Shown: positions 1-12,208, numbered from the stretch's first letter. The stretch: DNA of 64,000 bases from Leucaena leucocephala (GCA_037074615.1 CM073547.1:3782001-3846000); one strand, 5' to 3'. The notes: a model not told the origin generated them from the letters alone. Numbers and translations: made by a program.

Positions 1-446
1 AAATAATCAATTTATTAGCTATATAGGGACCTGTTGTATGATAATAGAAAGGAACCTCATATCACTCATGGGTGATCATCATATACCATATCCTAAAATT
101 TTGAGGATTTTGTATGGTTTGTTCTTAATCTGTAGGAAGAAAATGAATAGGTGAATGAAATACCTGTAGTATTTCAGAACCGATGAGTTTCAATAAAACA
201 TCATTTGTACTGCATAGATGTGTCCTGGTTTTATCAAAGTATGCATTTGTTTCAGGTTCATGTAGTCTTCTAAGTCATCTAACTTTACTGGAACGAGTCA
301 TTGAAGCATCTCTAAGCTCTGTGTGTGTGTGTGTGATCTTCTAAATATGTGCAGCAAATTTCTGCAGAGCGATTTGTGATCTAAGAACAGAAGAGAGATG
401 ATCATATCTGATTATCTATATGTGAAAAATGAGAATGTTGACTTAC

Positions 447-483
447 CTATTATGGGAAGCTGCAATTCTTGAGGTTCTCCCAT
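447..483 (-). CDS. Purine permease exon 1 (partial gene, runs off left edge)
   Basis: This is the first coding exon of a PUP gene on the minus strand. It starts at ATG 483 and encodes MGEPQELQLPII plus one base, ending at a GTAAGT donor (446-445). The same 37-nt exon with the same phase opens the other PUP genes here (MAEPQELQISII at 4081, MEEPQELQLSII at 12941). The intron fills 1-446 and matches intron 1 of the gene at 2490-4081. Block alignment (TTAGCTATATA near 15-25 against 3687-3697) puts the exon 2 acceptor a few tens of bases beyond the left edge. The transport domain is therefore outside the window and I cannot tell whether this copy is intact. Recognition rests on paralogy and is strong. 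Confidence 0.75.
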
Positions 484-2489
484 GGCAAATGTGCACAATT
501 TTTTTTTTTTTGGGAGAGAGAGAGCAATGAGTTCGAGTGCAAAATGAAATAGATTGTAATTATTATATATACTGATATATGAGTCATATATATGTCACCT
601 CGGACCCAATAATGCTCAGATATTGATTTTGATGATGTGTAAATAATTTATTATATGGGCACATTTTGATTGTTGAATGTTAGGTTTAGTTATTTAAGAT
701 ATTGACACAATCAAGTTTTGCATTATTGATGAGAGTCAAATGCTACTTGTAATCCTTAATATATATAATTATACTATAAAATATATTTTATATTAAAATA
801 TATTTTATATTAAAGATAATATAAATATATTTTTATTAGTACTTGAATTAATATTTAATTTTTAAAAGTTGTCTATTATATTTATATTTTTTTAAAAATA
901 CAATTTTTATATATTTATCATCTTTTTTATATATATAGATTTTTTGTATATTACTATTTGATTATGTTAATTTTGAGTATTTTTAGGTCTAATTAAAATC
1001 TCTTAAAAATATTTTTTATATTGACATGAATTAGGACTAATTCCTACTGCTACTGGTATATATATTTTGAGTGAAGCATACATTATTGAGAAGTTGAAAG
1101 TAAATTTAAAATTAAAGTTTGAAAATTATATCAAAAAAATTAAAAATATAAAAAAATTATTAAATATAGACAGTCTAATTTCAATTTGAACGGTTTAAAT
1201 TGTGATATTATTAATGAGGTATAAAAATGCAAACCAATTCCCAAATTAATTCTTGATAATACCTCATTAATCGGCCAACTCGATCCAAAGTTTAACAAGG
1301 AAAAGTCAATTTCTAAAATTAATTAGGATAATCTTCTATTTGCTACATAATTAGAAACCTAAGTCTGTTTGATTAAAAACGGAAAAAAGAGGAATGGTAA
1401 ATCTCACATGTCAAATAATACTCTCTCTTATTGTAAGATTTTACTTATTAAATAAGCTATAAATTATTAACTCCTGTCATTAATATATAAATTAGTTAGA
1501 AAGTTCAATTTAACTCTAAATATAATATATTAATTTATTTTATGTATAATATAGATCATGTTCATCAAACTAATTTACCTAACTTATAAACTGATATATA
1601 ATCTAATATTATATATGAATATTTTTAAAAGAGATAATGTTATATTTATTATATTTAACTAATTTATTAAACTTCATTAATCCACTTCTTAATTGGACAA
1701 TATTAACTTCAACATAAGTCAACTACCACTTTACTTCAAAGTTTACCATACTTCAAGGTCAATAACTACCCATTAGAGGGCAATGGAGGGGTGTTTGGAA
1801 AAAGTTTATTTAATTTTCTTAAAATTTGTTTAGAAATAAAAAAAAATATTTTAAAAGTCTATCCTCAAAACCAAAAAGTCATGAAAAAAATCTGGTTGGC
1901 AAAAGAAAATGGATGGGAGTTACTTTTACCACTTTGAAGGTTAGTTTACAAACAACCATCAGGGTGGGGTTCTATGTTCATTAATTTATGAAAGAAGCTT
2001 TTGCTTCCCAACTGTTTCCATTAATTGATGACAAATAAATTGGTGGGGTTCTTGTATTCATAAAGCCTTCCAACAATTTGCATATATGTGCATCACATGC
2101 ATGATAGATCTATGAAAGCGCTCTCTTCTATGAGACTGACTTTGAGAAGTTTTACATCTATGGCATCACATTGAGAATTTGCAGATTCTCTTTAGACAAA
2201 CTTAATTTACAGGCATCAATTCAATGAGATATAATCAACATATAGTTAGTCTAGCATTGTAAAGTCTCATTAAATTTCTTTAAATTTTGAATTTAATTTT
2301 TACATAACACACTTATTTTAATAGGGTAACTACGAATCTGAAATTAGATACTTAGTATCCATTGAACAGTATATAAAAAAATTCAATTACAACTAGCTTA
2401 GGTATATATGTGTCTATTTCAAAGGATTTGTTGGACTCACTGTGTTATACTGACCTGTTTCTTTCTACTTGCTGAGATCTTCCATTGGG
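484..2489. other. AT-rich spacer between two PUP genes
   Basis: No coding frame of substance is visible. The interval should hold the promoter of the left PUP gene (next to 483) and the 3' flank of the gene ending at 2490. A short (T)n run followed by a GA tract lies at 499-526, just upstream of the left ATG. I see no RNA gene. Confidence 0.5.
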
Positions 2490-4081
2490 TCAATCTCTGG
2501 ATAAAGCATCATTGTTTCTGTGGTGAGTCTTAGAATTGGTCTCATCCAGGTACTGCTGGTAAGTGTATGATAAAAAGCCCCAAAGAGCAAGTAAAAGAGA
2601 TATTACCTTCAACCCATTCATCTTGTCATGGAAGAATACCAATGCCAGAATAGGTACAATTGGCAAACCCAAAACACTTATCACATTTGAGAACAAAGAA
2701 GACACCTCCAGAATCAAACCCACACAACCCAATGAAAAAACTTGCCATGTTATAGCAGTAAAGCTCAGATTCAGCACATAACTTGCCTGTCCCATTCCAT
2801 ACTCCTTCATTTCTTCCTTCAAACTTCTAAATTCCCCACTAGCAAACAGCCCCATTAGTATTGCCAATGTTGCCACAAGTGATTGGAACACTATCAGGTC
2901 CAGAATCACCTTGAAACTTACCCTTTTGAAGACTTTATTGAGTGCAAGCTGTGTCAGAGAAAGAACCAGACCATACCCAGCTGAAGCAGCAACTGTGCAT
3001 ATGAACCCGATCATATACTTGTGTTTTGAAACTTGCGTGGATTCTGAAGAAGACGAATCAGTTTGAAACACAAGGAGGATGGAGGAGACTGTTAAAAGGA
3101 CTAAAGAGTTTACGATGTAAGGTGTGAATTTGAGTGAATTAAGGAAGAAGGAGAAGAAGGCATTGAAGGCAAGTTGTGATGAGGAAATAAGAGAAAATGT
3201 AGAAACAGGAAGGTAAGAGAGACCAACAGAGTATAAGTAACAGTTTAATGCAACAAGAAGGCCAAGGGAGACATACACAAATGCTAGCTTTGAAACAGAG
3301 GATTGTTCATGATTATTGTGAATGATATTTGTTGCAGAGGGGTGTTTGGATGCAGGGATAGAGTACAATGGGAGGAGAATAGGGAAACCCACAAGTGTGA
3401 CGAGTGTTCCCAACCATTTGCTGTGTCCTCCTTCTCGGTAATACAATCTTCCCAAGAGTGTTGCGGCTGATTGGCCCACCAAGACAAAGACAACAAACAT
3501 GGCTATTCTTAACCAACGTTGATGTCTCCTTTCGTTTTTGATTGTGGTGCTTGCTTCATTAGGGAATTCATCGGTATCTCCATTGGGATTTGTTTTCTTG
3601 GCTGCATCAGTCTCTGTATCACCATTTTTATTCTTGTCTTTAGCTCTATCATCAGATTCTATAAAACAATTCAAATGATCGATCCATTAGCTATACATAT
3701 ATAGGTGGTAATATTCTATATTCTAAAACTTGGAGGATTGTCTTTTGTGAATCTGTAGTTGGATTAATCAAAGATGGCTTTGTTTCAGGTTCATGTCGTC
3801 TTAGAAATCATTGAACTTCATATTGGAACCATGTTATTCCTCTGTTGCATCCTTGTCATGCAGTTTGATTTTAAGCATGTATTTTTCATGAATACAAGTT
3901 AAAAAGCTTTGAACATCAATTTTAAATATGTGCGCGCGTGTAAAGAGAGATCATCTGTACATGATGAGCAAATTTCTGCAGAGTGACATGTGATGTATGA
4001 ACAGAAGAGAGATGATACTGTAAAAGATGAGAATGTTGACATACCAATTATAGAAATCTGCAATTCTTGAGGTTCTGCCAT
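2490..4081 (-). CDS. Purine permease (PUP family), intact two-exon gene
   Basis: The CDS is join(2490..3658, 4045..4081) on the minus strand, 401 aa. Exon 1 (ATG 4081) gives MAEPQELQISII; the GT-AG intron (4044-3659) is phase 1 and joins to ESDDRAKD. The N-terminus is charged and cytosolic-looking (residues 1-55). About ten hydrophobic segments follow, starting at IAMFVVFVLVGQSAATLLGRLYY, with the family-typical GGHSKWLGTLVTLVGFPILL block. Plant PUPs are drug/metabolite-superfamily, proton-coupled importers of adenine, cytokinins, related purines and alkaloids, mostly at the plasma membrane. The substrate cannot be told from sequence. The C-terminus ends in ALSRD, with its stop shortly after the last membrane segment. 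The gene is nearly identical over most of its length to the copy at 12941-14714, so the duplication is recent. No frame breaks are visible. Confidence 0.9.
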
Positions 4082-5110
4082 GGCAATTGTGATCAAATTT
4101 TATGAAAAATAAAATAGATTGATATATTATATAAAGAGAGAGACGAGTCATAGAACAAAAGAGGAGGGAGATGATTGGTGCGAAATATGACTCAACTATC
4201 ACTGACAAAACATTTATTATATGGGCACATTTTCGCACGCAGTTTAATATTCGGTCGGTTGGTTATTTTGATATTTAAAAGAATCATGTGTTGCATAATT
4301 CATGGGAATATAATGAAAGGCAAACTCCTCTCAACTATTTTTTTTCCATACCAAAAAATGTTGAGAATTGAACTTTAACCATTTTTCTAAGAGACATGAT
4401 TCTGTTTTCTTTTTAGTAAAAACAAATTAGGTAGAGTGTTTACTAAAATATTTAAATATTATTCATTAATAAAATCTTTATATCATCAACGTGATTCTAA
4501 TTTACAATTTGATAAATTATGAATTAATTTTAATTATTGATATTGACAAAAGTTTTATTATTACTAAGTCCAACTTGAGTTGATATTCATAATGGATATT
4601 TAATTCCTCAAAGTTCTTCCAATTATAATTTTCCAATTGAAAACTTTAACGTATGGATATTGTTGTGTGCTCGTTTTTATCGTCCTTCATGGAAATATGC
4701 TTTGGACAACACACACACACACACACACTGAAAAAACTCATCGAACAAATTTAAGCACGTGTAGTTTCCTCTACCCATTTGGACATCACTAAGTAGATTC
4801 AGCAAAATATAACTAATGGGATTGACTAGTGTACAATTTAAGAACTAAAGATCAATGTATAAGGATCAATTTAAAAAAAATTAGGTAAATTATAAGAATT
4901 AAAAAAATAATTTTCCCATTTCAGAAGAAAAAATATTAATTTTCACAGCAGCTTTGACTCTGTTGCAGGAAGGACTACTTAGTTCCATACCATTGTATAT
5001 GGAAGATAATCAGCAAAATTTTGGGGTAGTTATAATTCGTTCCCTTAACTAAAGTTTAAATTTTATTTAACAACTTGACGTGTCCCGTTAGTATCTCAAA
5101 TGATACTAAT
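4082..5110. other. Promoter-side spacer of the PUP gene at 2490-4081
   Basis: AT-rich sequence with an (AC)n microsatellite at about 4709-4728. No coding sequence was recognised. It ends at a MITE copy. Confidence 0.5.
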
Positions 5111-5656
5111 TGTGTGTGTTTGGAAAGTAACAAAATCAAGGTTTTAAAAAATACTTTTGGTCAAATCTTTAGTTTAAATAAATTTTAAAATAAATAATTA
5201 TATTTATTTAAAATAATTTTTAGACTAATTTATGATTTAAAACTAAAGTTTTGGATAAACTATTGAAATTAGTTTCTGGAACAGTAAAAGAGTTTATAGA
5301 TAACTCAATTACTATTTTACCCTTATTTTTTTACACCATCGTGCCTCTTTTATCTTTCTTATTCACCCTATCTCCTTTTTCTCTTCTCTACCCTCTCTCC
5401 CCTCTCATCTCTCATCTCTCATCTCTCCTATTTTCTCTCTCTCTCTTCTCTCCTCTCTCTTCTCTCATATTTTTAATAAAATTATACTATTTCTAGTAAT
5501 TTTTCAATTACAAAAATTTTTCTTATAATAATTATCCAAACCCTCATTTATTCATGATCACTTTTTTCCATAAACTCTTCTCTAAAAGTTATTTTCTAAA
5601 AATTATCTAAAAACCCTTTTCTCATAAACCAATTTTTAAACTCTTATGTTTGCCCT
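5111..5656 (+). mobile_element. MITE, TTTGGATA-type family, copy A
   Basis: About 545 bp. The right end (CCCTTTTCTCATAAACC to GTTTGCCC) is, in reverse complement, the same terminus seen at 63943-64000. The body carries a conserved block (AAAAGAGTTTATAGATAACT near 5287) and then a pyrimidine-rich CTCTC tract (5340-5470). The same order recurs at 29671-30195 and 35775-36258. It has no coding capacity; the 81-aa frame across the CT tract is low-complexity. Confidence 0.55.
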
Positions 5657-5973
5657 AAAATTTTATATTCTTTACACAGAAACCAACATTCTTCAACTAA
5701 GTTTGTTTGAGGTATATATATAATGTAATGATAAGAAAAAAAATAACAACAGCATGTTATTGACTTGTTGGATAATTTGTTTTTTGTAATTTAATTGCTT
5801 ATATAGGATTTTTTATAATAATTTTCCCTTTGTTTTATATATGAGAGTGGGGAACTAATATACCCCTACTAAAATATTGTCTACATATATGCTCCATATC
5901 TTATTATTACACATTATTCTTACTAATGTGAAAAGTGAATAATTTAGAGGATTTGGAGCGGCTATTTGTAAAT

Positions 5974-6181
5974 TGTTAGAATCTGATTATAATTGTATAA
6001 ATTGTATAGTTGTATTATTTTCATCATCTCCCTACACATGTAAGGTTATAATTGTCTAGCTCATAGAAACCCTATTTGTTACTCTATATAAAGAAAACCT
6101 GAGCACAACCGACTGTAGTGCCTTGGGTATTCAATCACCTTTATTGTATTGTCATATTCCTTCTCTTGTAATTTTTCTTCT
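5974..6181 (+). repeat. 5' LTR of the copia element
   Basis: It begins TGTTAGAATCTG and ends TTTTTCTTCT, followed at once by the primer-binding site. The 3' end is CT instead of the usual CA, but the flanking target duplications and equal LTR lengths fix the boundary. A TATA-like motif (TCTATATAAAG, near 6083) would position the RNA start inside the LTR. Confidence 0.9.
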
Positions 6182-6194
6182 TGGTATCACAACC

Positions 6195-6672
6195 ATTTTT
6201 CATTTTTCCCAGATATTCTTCCATTTTCATATTGTTCTTCCTCGTACTATGAAGCTCTGTCTTATGAATCATAATCTGAGCCTTCGTTGAGGCACATGTT
6301 AGACTTTTAGCAGCATTCCAAAGATCCTATGCAGTTCGACAATGAAGTAGTTGAGCTCCCACATCTTGAGTCATGGTGTTCCTCAACCAACCAACAAGCA
6401 TATGGTCTACTGAGTACCATTCTTCATATTCTGGGTTCGACTTTGACCCAGTGATATCGTCGACAACTTCAGGAATGAAACGAGGAGGAACACGACCAAG
6501 ACAATTGATATGAGATTCTAATCTGATTCCCTCAATCAACGGCAAGACGACAGACTCCCACACAAGATAATTAGTGTGCTCCAGCTTAATCGCAGACATT
6601 TGAGACGATGAACTAAATAGACTATAGGTTCTGGTGATAGTCAAATAAGATGCAAAGTAAGATGCCATTTCT
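6195..6672 (-). pseudogene. Inverted gag N-terminal segment inside the copia element
   Basis: Read on the minus strand, this segment starts ATGGCATCTTAC (6668) and encodes a copia gag N-terminus: KLEHTNYLVWESVVLPLIEG, NPEYEEWYSVDHMLVGWL and TQDVGAQLLHCRTA, then a TAG stop, then DLWNAAKSLT. All other coding sequence in the element runs on the plus strand, where gag resumes at about 6690. Just upstream of the inverted ATG (6672-6700) there is a second, inverted copy of the LTR end (TTTTTCTTCT) and a diverged primer-binding site. The segment therefore arose by inversion with duplication, not by a simple flip. It is non-functional in place. Confidence 0.8.
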
Positions 6673-6689
6673 AGCTCTGGTACTAAGAA

Positions 6690-9600
6690 GAAAAATGTCT
6701 ATAATCAGTTATCTCTAGCTGAAGCACCAGTATCGATTGAGGATCTTATCCTGCATACTCTTAATGGTCTAGATACAAATTATAATGCTATTGTTGTCAA
6801 GTTGTCTGATCAACTCCATCTCAGTTGGGTTGAAGTACAAGTTTCTCTATTAGCATTTGAGAGCTGTATCGAGCAACTTAATCAAATATCGTCTCTAACT
6901 ATTCAACCTAGTGCTAATGTAGCCCAAAAAGCTGATACATCATATGAGCGTCGCTCATCTTTCTCTGGCAATGGTCGTGATGGCTGGAGTGGCCGTGGTG
7001 GCTCACATAGTGGTCGTTCTAGGGACGCCGAGGAGGTGGCTATGGGGGTTGCCCATTCTATACTTACTGTGAGAGGTATGGTGATATTGCTGCTACTTGT
7101 TATGATCGGATTGATCAACAAAACTCCTATGCATAGTGTCAACCAAATTCTTACTCCTCTAGTTTCCGTCGTCCTCGGGCTCCTAACTATTACCATGCAC
7201 AAGCATATTATGCTAATCTTTACTTTGTTGTTAACCCGTCTTGGTATATGGATAGCGGCGCAAATTATCATGTCACACTTGACTCAGATCAATTGGATTA
7301 TGTTATTCCAGTAGGTAAGACTCACTTATATACTTGCACTGGTCAAAAGAGTCATATCTTAGGTATTGGTTTTACTACTATTCCCTACAATTATTCTCAA
7401 TCTAATATTTTACTTAAGAATATGTTACTGGTCCCATATATAACCAAGAACTTAATGAGTGTCAATAGACTGATTGAAGTAATCCAGTTCATGTTCAATT
7501 TACTAATGGTGGATATGTTGTGAAGGACAAGAATACAGGCCATCCTCTATTGCAGGGAACACCTAAGCACGAAATGTATCCAATGGAAAGTAAGCTCACC
7601 CCTCAAGCTCATGTTGCAGAAACATGTTCTGAGTTAGTAGCATCACCAGACTTTGTTCGTTGGCATCATACTCTTGGACATGCTAGTTCTAAAGTTTTGA
7701 CACAAGTCTTAAATAAGTGTAAATTGAATATCCATGTTAATGACAACTATACTTGCGAAGCATGCCAATTTGGCAAATCAAAGTTTTTACCCTTTTCTAA
7801 GTCTCATTCTCAAGTTTCTCCTCCTCTTGAACTTATTCATACTGATCTTTAGGGGCCATCTCCAGTCCAATCTGTGAATGGTTATCGTTTTTATATTCAT
7901 TTTATTGATTATTTTAGTCGATACACATGGTTATATCCACTCAAACACAAAGAGGAGACAATTACAGCTTTTAATCATTTTTGGGCTTTTGTAGAGAATC
8001 AATTTGATGCTAAAATAAAATTACTCCAGTGTGATAATGGTTCAGAACATAAGCCATTTATTCCTGTTTCTCAAGCTGTTAGTATTAATATTAGATTTAC
8101 TTGTCCATATACTTCTCAACAAAATGGAAGAGCAAAGAGAAAACACCAACATATAGTTGAAATTGGATTGAGTTTGCTTGCTTATGCTCATATGCCTCTT
8201 ACATATTAGGTTGATGCTTTTCATATGGCAATCTACTTGATTAATAGACTTCCTATATCAGTGCTGAAGGGCTTGACTCCTCTATTTAAATTTCATAAAA
8301 AGGACCCAGATTATAAAAATTTTCAACCATTTGGATGTACTTGTTATCCCTGTTTAAAACCCTATAATGAGCATAAGTTTCAATTTCATAGCTAAAGGTG
8401 TGTTTATCTTGGACCAGCATCTCAACATAAAGGTTACAGATGTCTAAGTGCTTCTGGGAAAATTTTTGTTTCAAGACATGCTATCTTTGATTCTACAATG
8501 TTTCCTTTTATGACAAGATTTTTAAATCACAAGTTAGGCTCTGTCTCTTCTTCTCAAGTTGAGGCCTTCATAATTCAACCACCAAGATTTCATGACTCAC
8601 AAAGCCCAACACGAGAGTCCAATCCATCTTCTCATTTGGCAGTGCATGATGAGTCAAGTGGGGCATCTAGTGGTGCTTCAAACACTAATTCAAATAATAC
8701 AATTTTGGATCATGATGACACGGCACAAGTCTTACAAATTCTACTGCTTCTTCTTCACCAAGCCCATCTCTAGAAGATAGCCCACCTAAGGTTGTGATCA
8801 CTCATGCAATGACTACACGAGCCAAGGCTAGGGTTTTTAAACCTAAATATCCATTTGTTTGGCTACTTCAATTTGAAGATTCAATTTCCTTATCCAAGTG
8901 CTCATAACCAATATCGGTACAAAAAGCTCTCACTGTTCCTCACTGGCATCATGCGATGGTAGAAGAGTTTGCTGCTCTTCAGAAAAATGGCACATGGATT
9001 CTTGTTCCATATCATTCTCATAAGTTGGTAGATAGCAAGTGGGTCTTCAAGAATAAATTTAAACCAGATGGATCACTTCTTAAGCCTAAAGCATATCTTA
9101 TGGCTAAGGGGTTTCAACAAACTCCTGGAGTCGATTATAGATAAACCTTCAGTCCAGTGGTGAAATCAACAACAATCCGAGTAGTGCTAACCTTAGCGGT
9201 CACCTTCAATTAGGAGATCCGACAACTATATGTGAATAACGCATTTCTCAATGGTGTTATGCAAGAAGATATTTTTATGAAGCAACCAGAGGGCTTTATT
9301 GACAAACAGAGACCCAATCATGTTTGTAAGTTAATAAAAGCAATATATGGCTTAAAACAAGCTCCTTGAGCCTGGTTTGATCATTTACGGTTTACCTTGA
9401 TCAATTGGGGATTTCAAAATGCCAAAAGTGATATCTCTCTTTTCTTTTTACAGAAAAATAAACTCACCGTGTTTGTCTTAATTTATGTGGATGATATTCT
9501 AGTGACTGGAAATAATTCAGCTTATTTGAATAGTTTTGTGAAAAGGCTGAATACTTTGTTTGCTCTAAAAGATCTTGGTCTGTTGTATTACTTTCTTGGA

Positions 9601-10458
9601 ATTGACATTTATAGAGACAGGTCAGGAATTTACCTTAATCAAGCCAAATATGCTCTTGATCTCTTGAAGAAGTTTAATATACTTGATTGTGCTCCTGTAC
9701 TTACTCCTATGGTTATTGGAAGACAATACTCTTTGACTGATGGTAAATTAATGGATGATCCTACCCTGTATAGACAAGCTGTTGGGTACTTACAATATTT
9801 AACTACTACCCGTCCTAATATAGCCTATTCAATGAACAAGTTAAGTCAATTCCTATCTCAACCAAGAACAATTCATTTTCAAGCCATCAAAAGGATTCTT
9901 CGCTATCTGAAGGGCACCTATCATTTTGGGCTCCATCTAAAACCTCTCAAGTCTTTACATTTACATGCTTTTACTGATGTTGATTGGGCCTCAAACTTAA
10001 ATGATAGAAAGTCAATGGGTGGTCTGTGTGTATATTTTGGTGGCACTCTTATCTCTTGGTCCTCACGGAAGCAAAGAGTTGTTTCTACATCTAGCACGGA
10101 GTCAGAGTACAGGGCACCTGCTGATAGAGCAGCTGAACTACAATGGTTGAGCTCTCTGATTTTTGAATTAGGCTTATTTCTCAAAAGACCATCTCTCATA
10201 TGGTGCGATAATCTCAGTGCTAGAGCTCTAGTTGCCAATCTAGTGCAGCATGCCAGAAGCAAACACATTGAGATAGATATACATTTTTTGCAAGATATGG
10301 TGCTAGCAAGGAAGTTGGACATCAGATATATTCCTTCGACACAACAAGTAGCAGACTGTTTTACAAAGGCTCTTGCACACCCTCAATTTCAAACTTGTAG
10401 GAACAAACTCAGGATGCAGATTACACCCTCTCGTTTGAGGGGGAATGTTAGAATCTGA
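6690..10458 (+). pseudogene. copia gag C-terminus and pol (PR-INT-RT-RH), degenerate
   Basis: Domains in order. The gag C-terminus has an eroded zinc knuckle (CERYGDIAATC, with Asp where His is expected). The protease has WYMDSGANYHVT (about 7240). The integrase zinc region has WHHTLGHAS and CEAC (7660-7770). The integrase core is at 7874-8209 (FIDYFSRYTW, QCDNGSEH). The RT starts near 8980 (NGTWILVP, KWVFK) and reaches the catalytic YVDD (about 9485). RNase H has TDVDWAS, STESEYRA and WCDN. The catalytic Glu of the integrase motif QQNGxxER is Lys here. In-frame stops occur at 7850, 8207, about 8393, 9142, about 9211 and about 9367, and a frameshift lies near 7520. The last 353 codons (9397-10458) are open and keep the RT and RNase H catalytic residues. 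Confidence 0.88.
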
Positions 10459-10653
10459 TTATAATTATATAAATTGTACAGTTGTATTATTTTTATCATC
10501 TCCCTACACGTGTAAGGTTATAATTATATAGCTCATAGAAACCCTATTTGTTACTCTATATAAAGAGAACCTGAGCACAACCTACTGTAGTGCCTTGGGT
10601 ATTCAATCACCTTTATTGTATTGTCATATTCCTTCTCTTGTCATTTTTCTTCT
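10446..10653 (+). repeat. 3' LTR of the copia element
   Basis: Same length and ends as the 5' LTR, with about nine substitutions by eye. It is followed by the TAAAT target duplication. Its downstream neighbour, 16 bp beyond the duplication, is the 3' end of a PUP pseudogene. Confidence 0.9.
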
Positions 10654-10673
10654 TAAATGGTACTTTGTTCATT

Positions 10674-12208
10674 CATTCATCTCTTGATATGGTGAAACTC
10701 TGCGAGAATCTCTATGTTTCTGACTTCATCAAGATATTCATTCATCTCTTGAGATGATGAAACTCTGCGAAAATCTTTATTGTTTCTGACTTCATCAAGA
10801 TATTGCTGGTAGAGATATGAACAAAATCCCCAAATAGCAAGCACCAATGATATTGCCTTCAATCCCTGCATTGCTTCATGGAATATCACCACTGCCAAAA
10901 TAGGCACTGTTGGAAAACCCACAACACTTGTCACACTAGAGAACAAAGATGACACCTCTTGAATCAAACCCAAATGCCCCACTGGAAAAAGCTGCCATGT
11001 TGTTGCAGAAAAGCTCAATATCATCACATAACTCTTCTTCTCCATCTCATACTCCTACATTTCTGCCTTCAATCCTCTGAACACACCACTCCCAAACAAC
11101 CCCACCATTGTTGCCAAACTTTCAACCAGTGAGTGATACACTAACATGTCCAACACAACCCTGAAATTTTCATTTCTCAGAACTTTCGTGAATGCATATT
11201 GTGTCAGAGAAAACTTCAGCAGTCCATACGCAGCTGAAGCACCCACTGTGCTTATGAACTTATTACATACTTGTTCTTTGAAACTTGTGAGGATGATGAT
11301 GATGATGAAGAAGGCGAATCGGTCTCAAACACGAGGAGGATGGAGGAGATTGTTAGGAGAACCAGACAGTTTATGATGTAAGGTATGAATTTCCGAGAGT
11401 TAAGGAAGAAGGAGAAGAATGAATTGAACATGTAGAAACAGGAAGAGGCCAATAGAGTATAATGAAGATGTAATGAGGCCAATAGAGTAGAAACATGTGA
11501 ATTTTTGAGAGTTTAATTGAAGGCTAAGTCTAATGAGCAAATGATGGAATATGTAGAAACAGGAAGGTAAGAGGCCAATAGAATATAAGTAACACTTTAA
11601 TGCAGCAAGAAGACCAAGGGAGCATAAAAAAATGACAACGTTAACACAGAAGGTTGCTTATGATTAATGTGAATTATGCTCTTTGTTGTTACAGGAATGG
11701 GGTGTTTGGAAGCAGGAATACAATAAAATCGGAGGAGAATAGGGAAACCCACAAGCTGGATAAGTGTTTCCATCCATTTGCTTTTTCCACCTTGTTGGTA
11801 GTACAGTCTTCCCAAGAGGATTGAAGCTGATTGGCTACAAGGCTATTCTTAACCAATGTTGCAATCTCCTTTGGTTTTTGATTCCAGGGTCTGGTTGATG
11901 ATTAGGGAAATCATTAGTATCTCCGTTGGGATTTGCTTCATTCTCTTTATGAGATTCTGTAGATTGTTTGAATCCATCTGACTCTGAGGAAAATAATTAA
12001 TTCAATAACCAAATAAATAGTGTAATAACATGAATGCATGTCAAATTTTAGATGTACAAATATTTAAACACACAAATATATATATGCACCAATTTTTTGC
12101 CGTGTGATTTGTGTTATCAAAACAGAAGATATATGAAAATTTTGGTTTCATAGAAGATGAGAATTTTGACGTACCTATTACCGGGAGCTGCACTTGATGT
12201 TCTCCCAT
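10674..12208 (-). pseudogene. Purine permease pseudogene (copy 2)
   Basis: Exon 1 survives (12175-12208, MGEHQVQLPVI, good GT donor). Exon 2 starts at 11983 (acceptor CCTCAG). After LRIAL the frame hits TAG, because about 20 bp coding for the first membrane segment are missing compared with the intact genes. PUP blocks then continue in shifted frames: MGRLYYQQGGKSKWMETL (11815 down), FFSFFLNSRKFIPYIINC (about 11410), AYGLLKFSLTQYAFTKVL (about 11230) and ITTWQLFPVG-like blocks to 10677. A partly duplicated, deleted middle lies at 11450-11600. The final coding stretch carries a tandem duplication of about 65 bp (10674-10804). It resembles the pseudogene at 16204-17581 more than the two intact genes. 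It is dead as a transporter gene. Confidence 0.85.

Larger units (their letters stand above)
5969..10658 (+). mobile_element. Ty1/copia LTR retrotransposon, full-length but defective
   Basis: The element spans 5974-10653 (4,680 bp). Both LTRs are 208 bp, and TAAAT is duplicated directly outside (5969-5973 and 10654-10658). A primer-binding site complementary to initiator tRNA-Met (TGGTATCAC...) starts immediately after the 5' LTR at 6182. A purine tract (TTGAGGGGGAA, about 10435-10445) precedes the 3' LTR. The order protease, integrase, reverse transcriptase, RNase H places it in Ty1/copia. It cannot be autonomous: part of gag is inverted, several nonsense codons interrupt pol, and the integrase catalytic Glu is replaced. 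By eye the LTRs differ at about nine of 208 positions, so the insertion is not very recent. It lies between an intact PUP gene and a PUP pseudogene. Confidence 0.93.

Noticed and set aside
5251..5496. 81-aa hydrophobic frame with Leu/Ser/Phe repeats
   Set aside because: Translation of the CT tract of a MITE; similar frames appear in other copies (29853-30077).
9921..10322. 133-aa minus-strand frame within copia
   Set aside because: Antisense shadow of the RNase H region; no independent motif.
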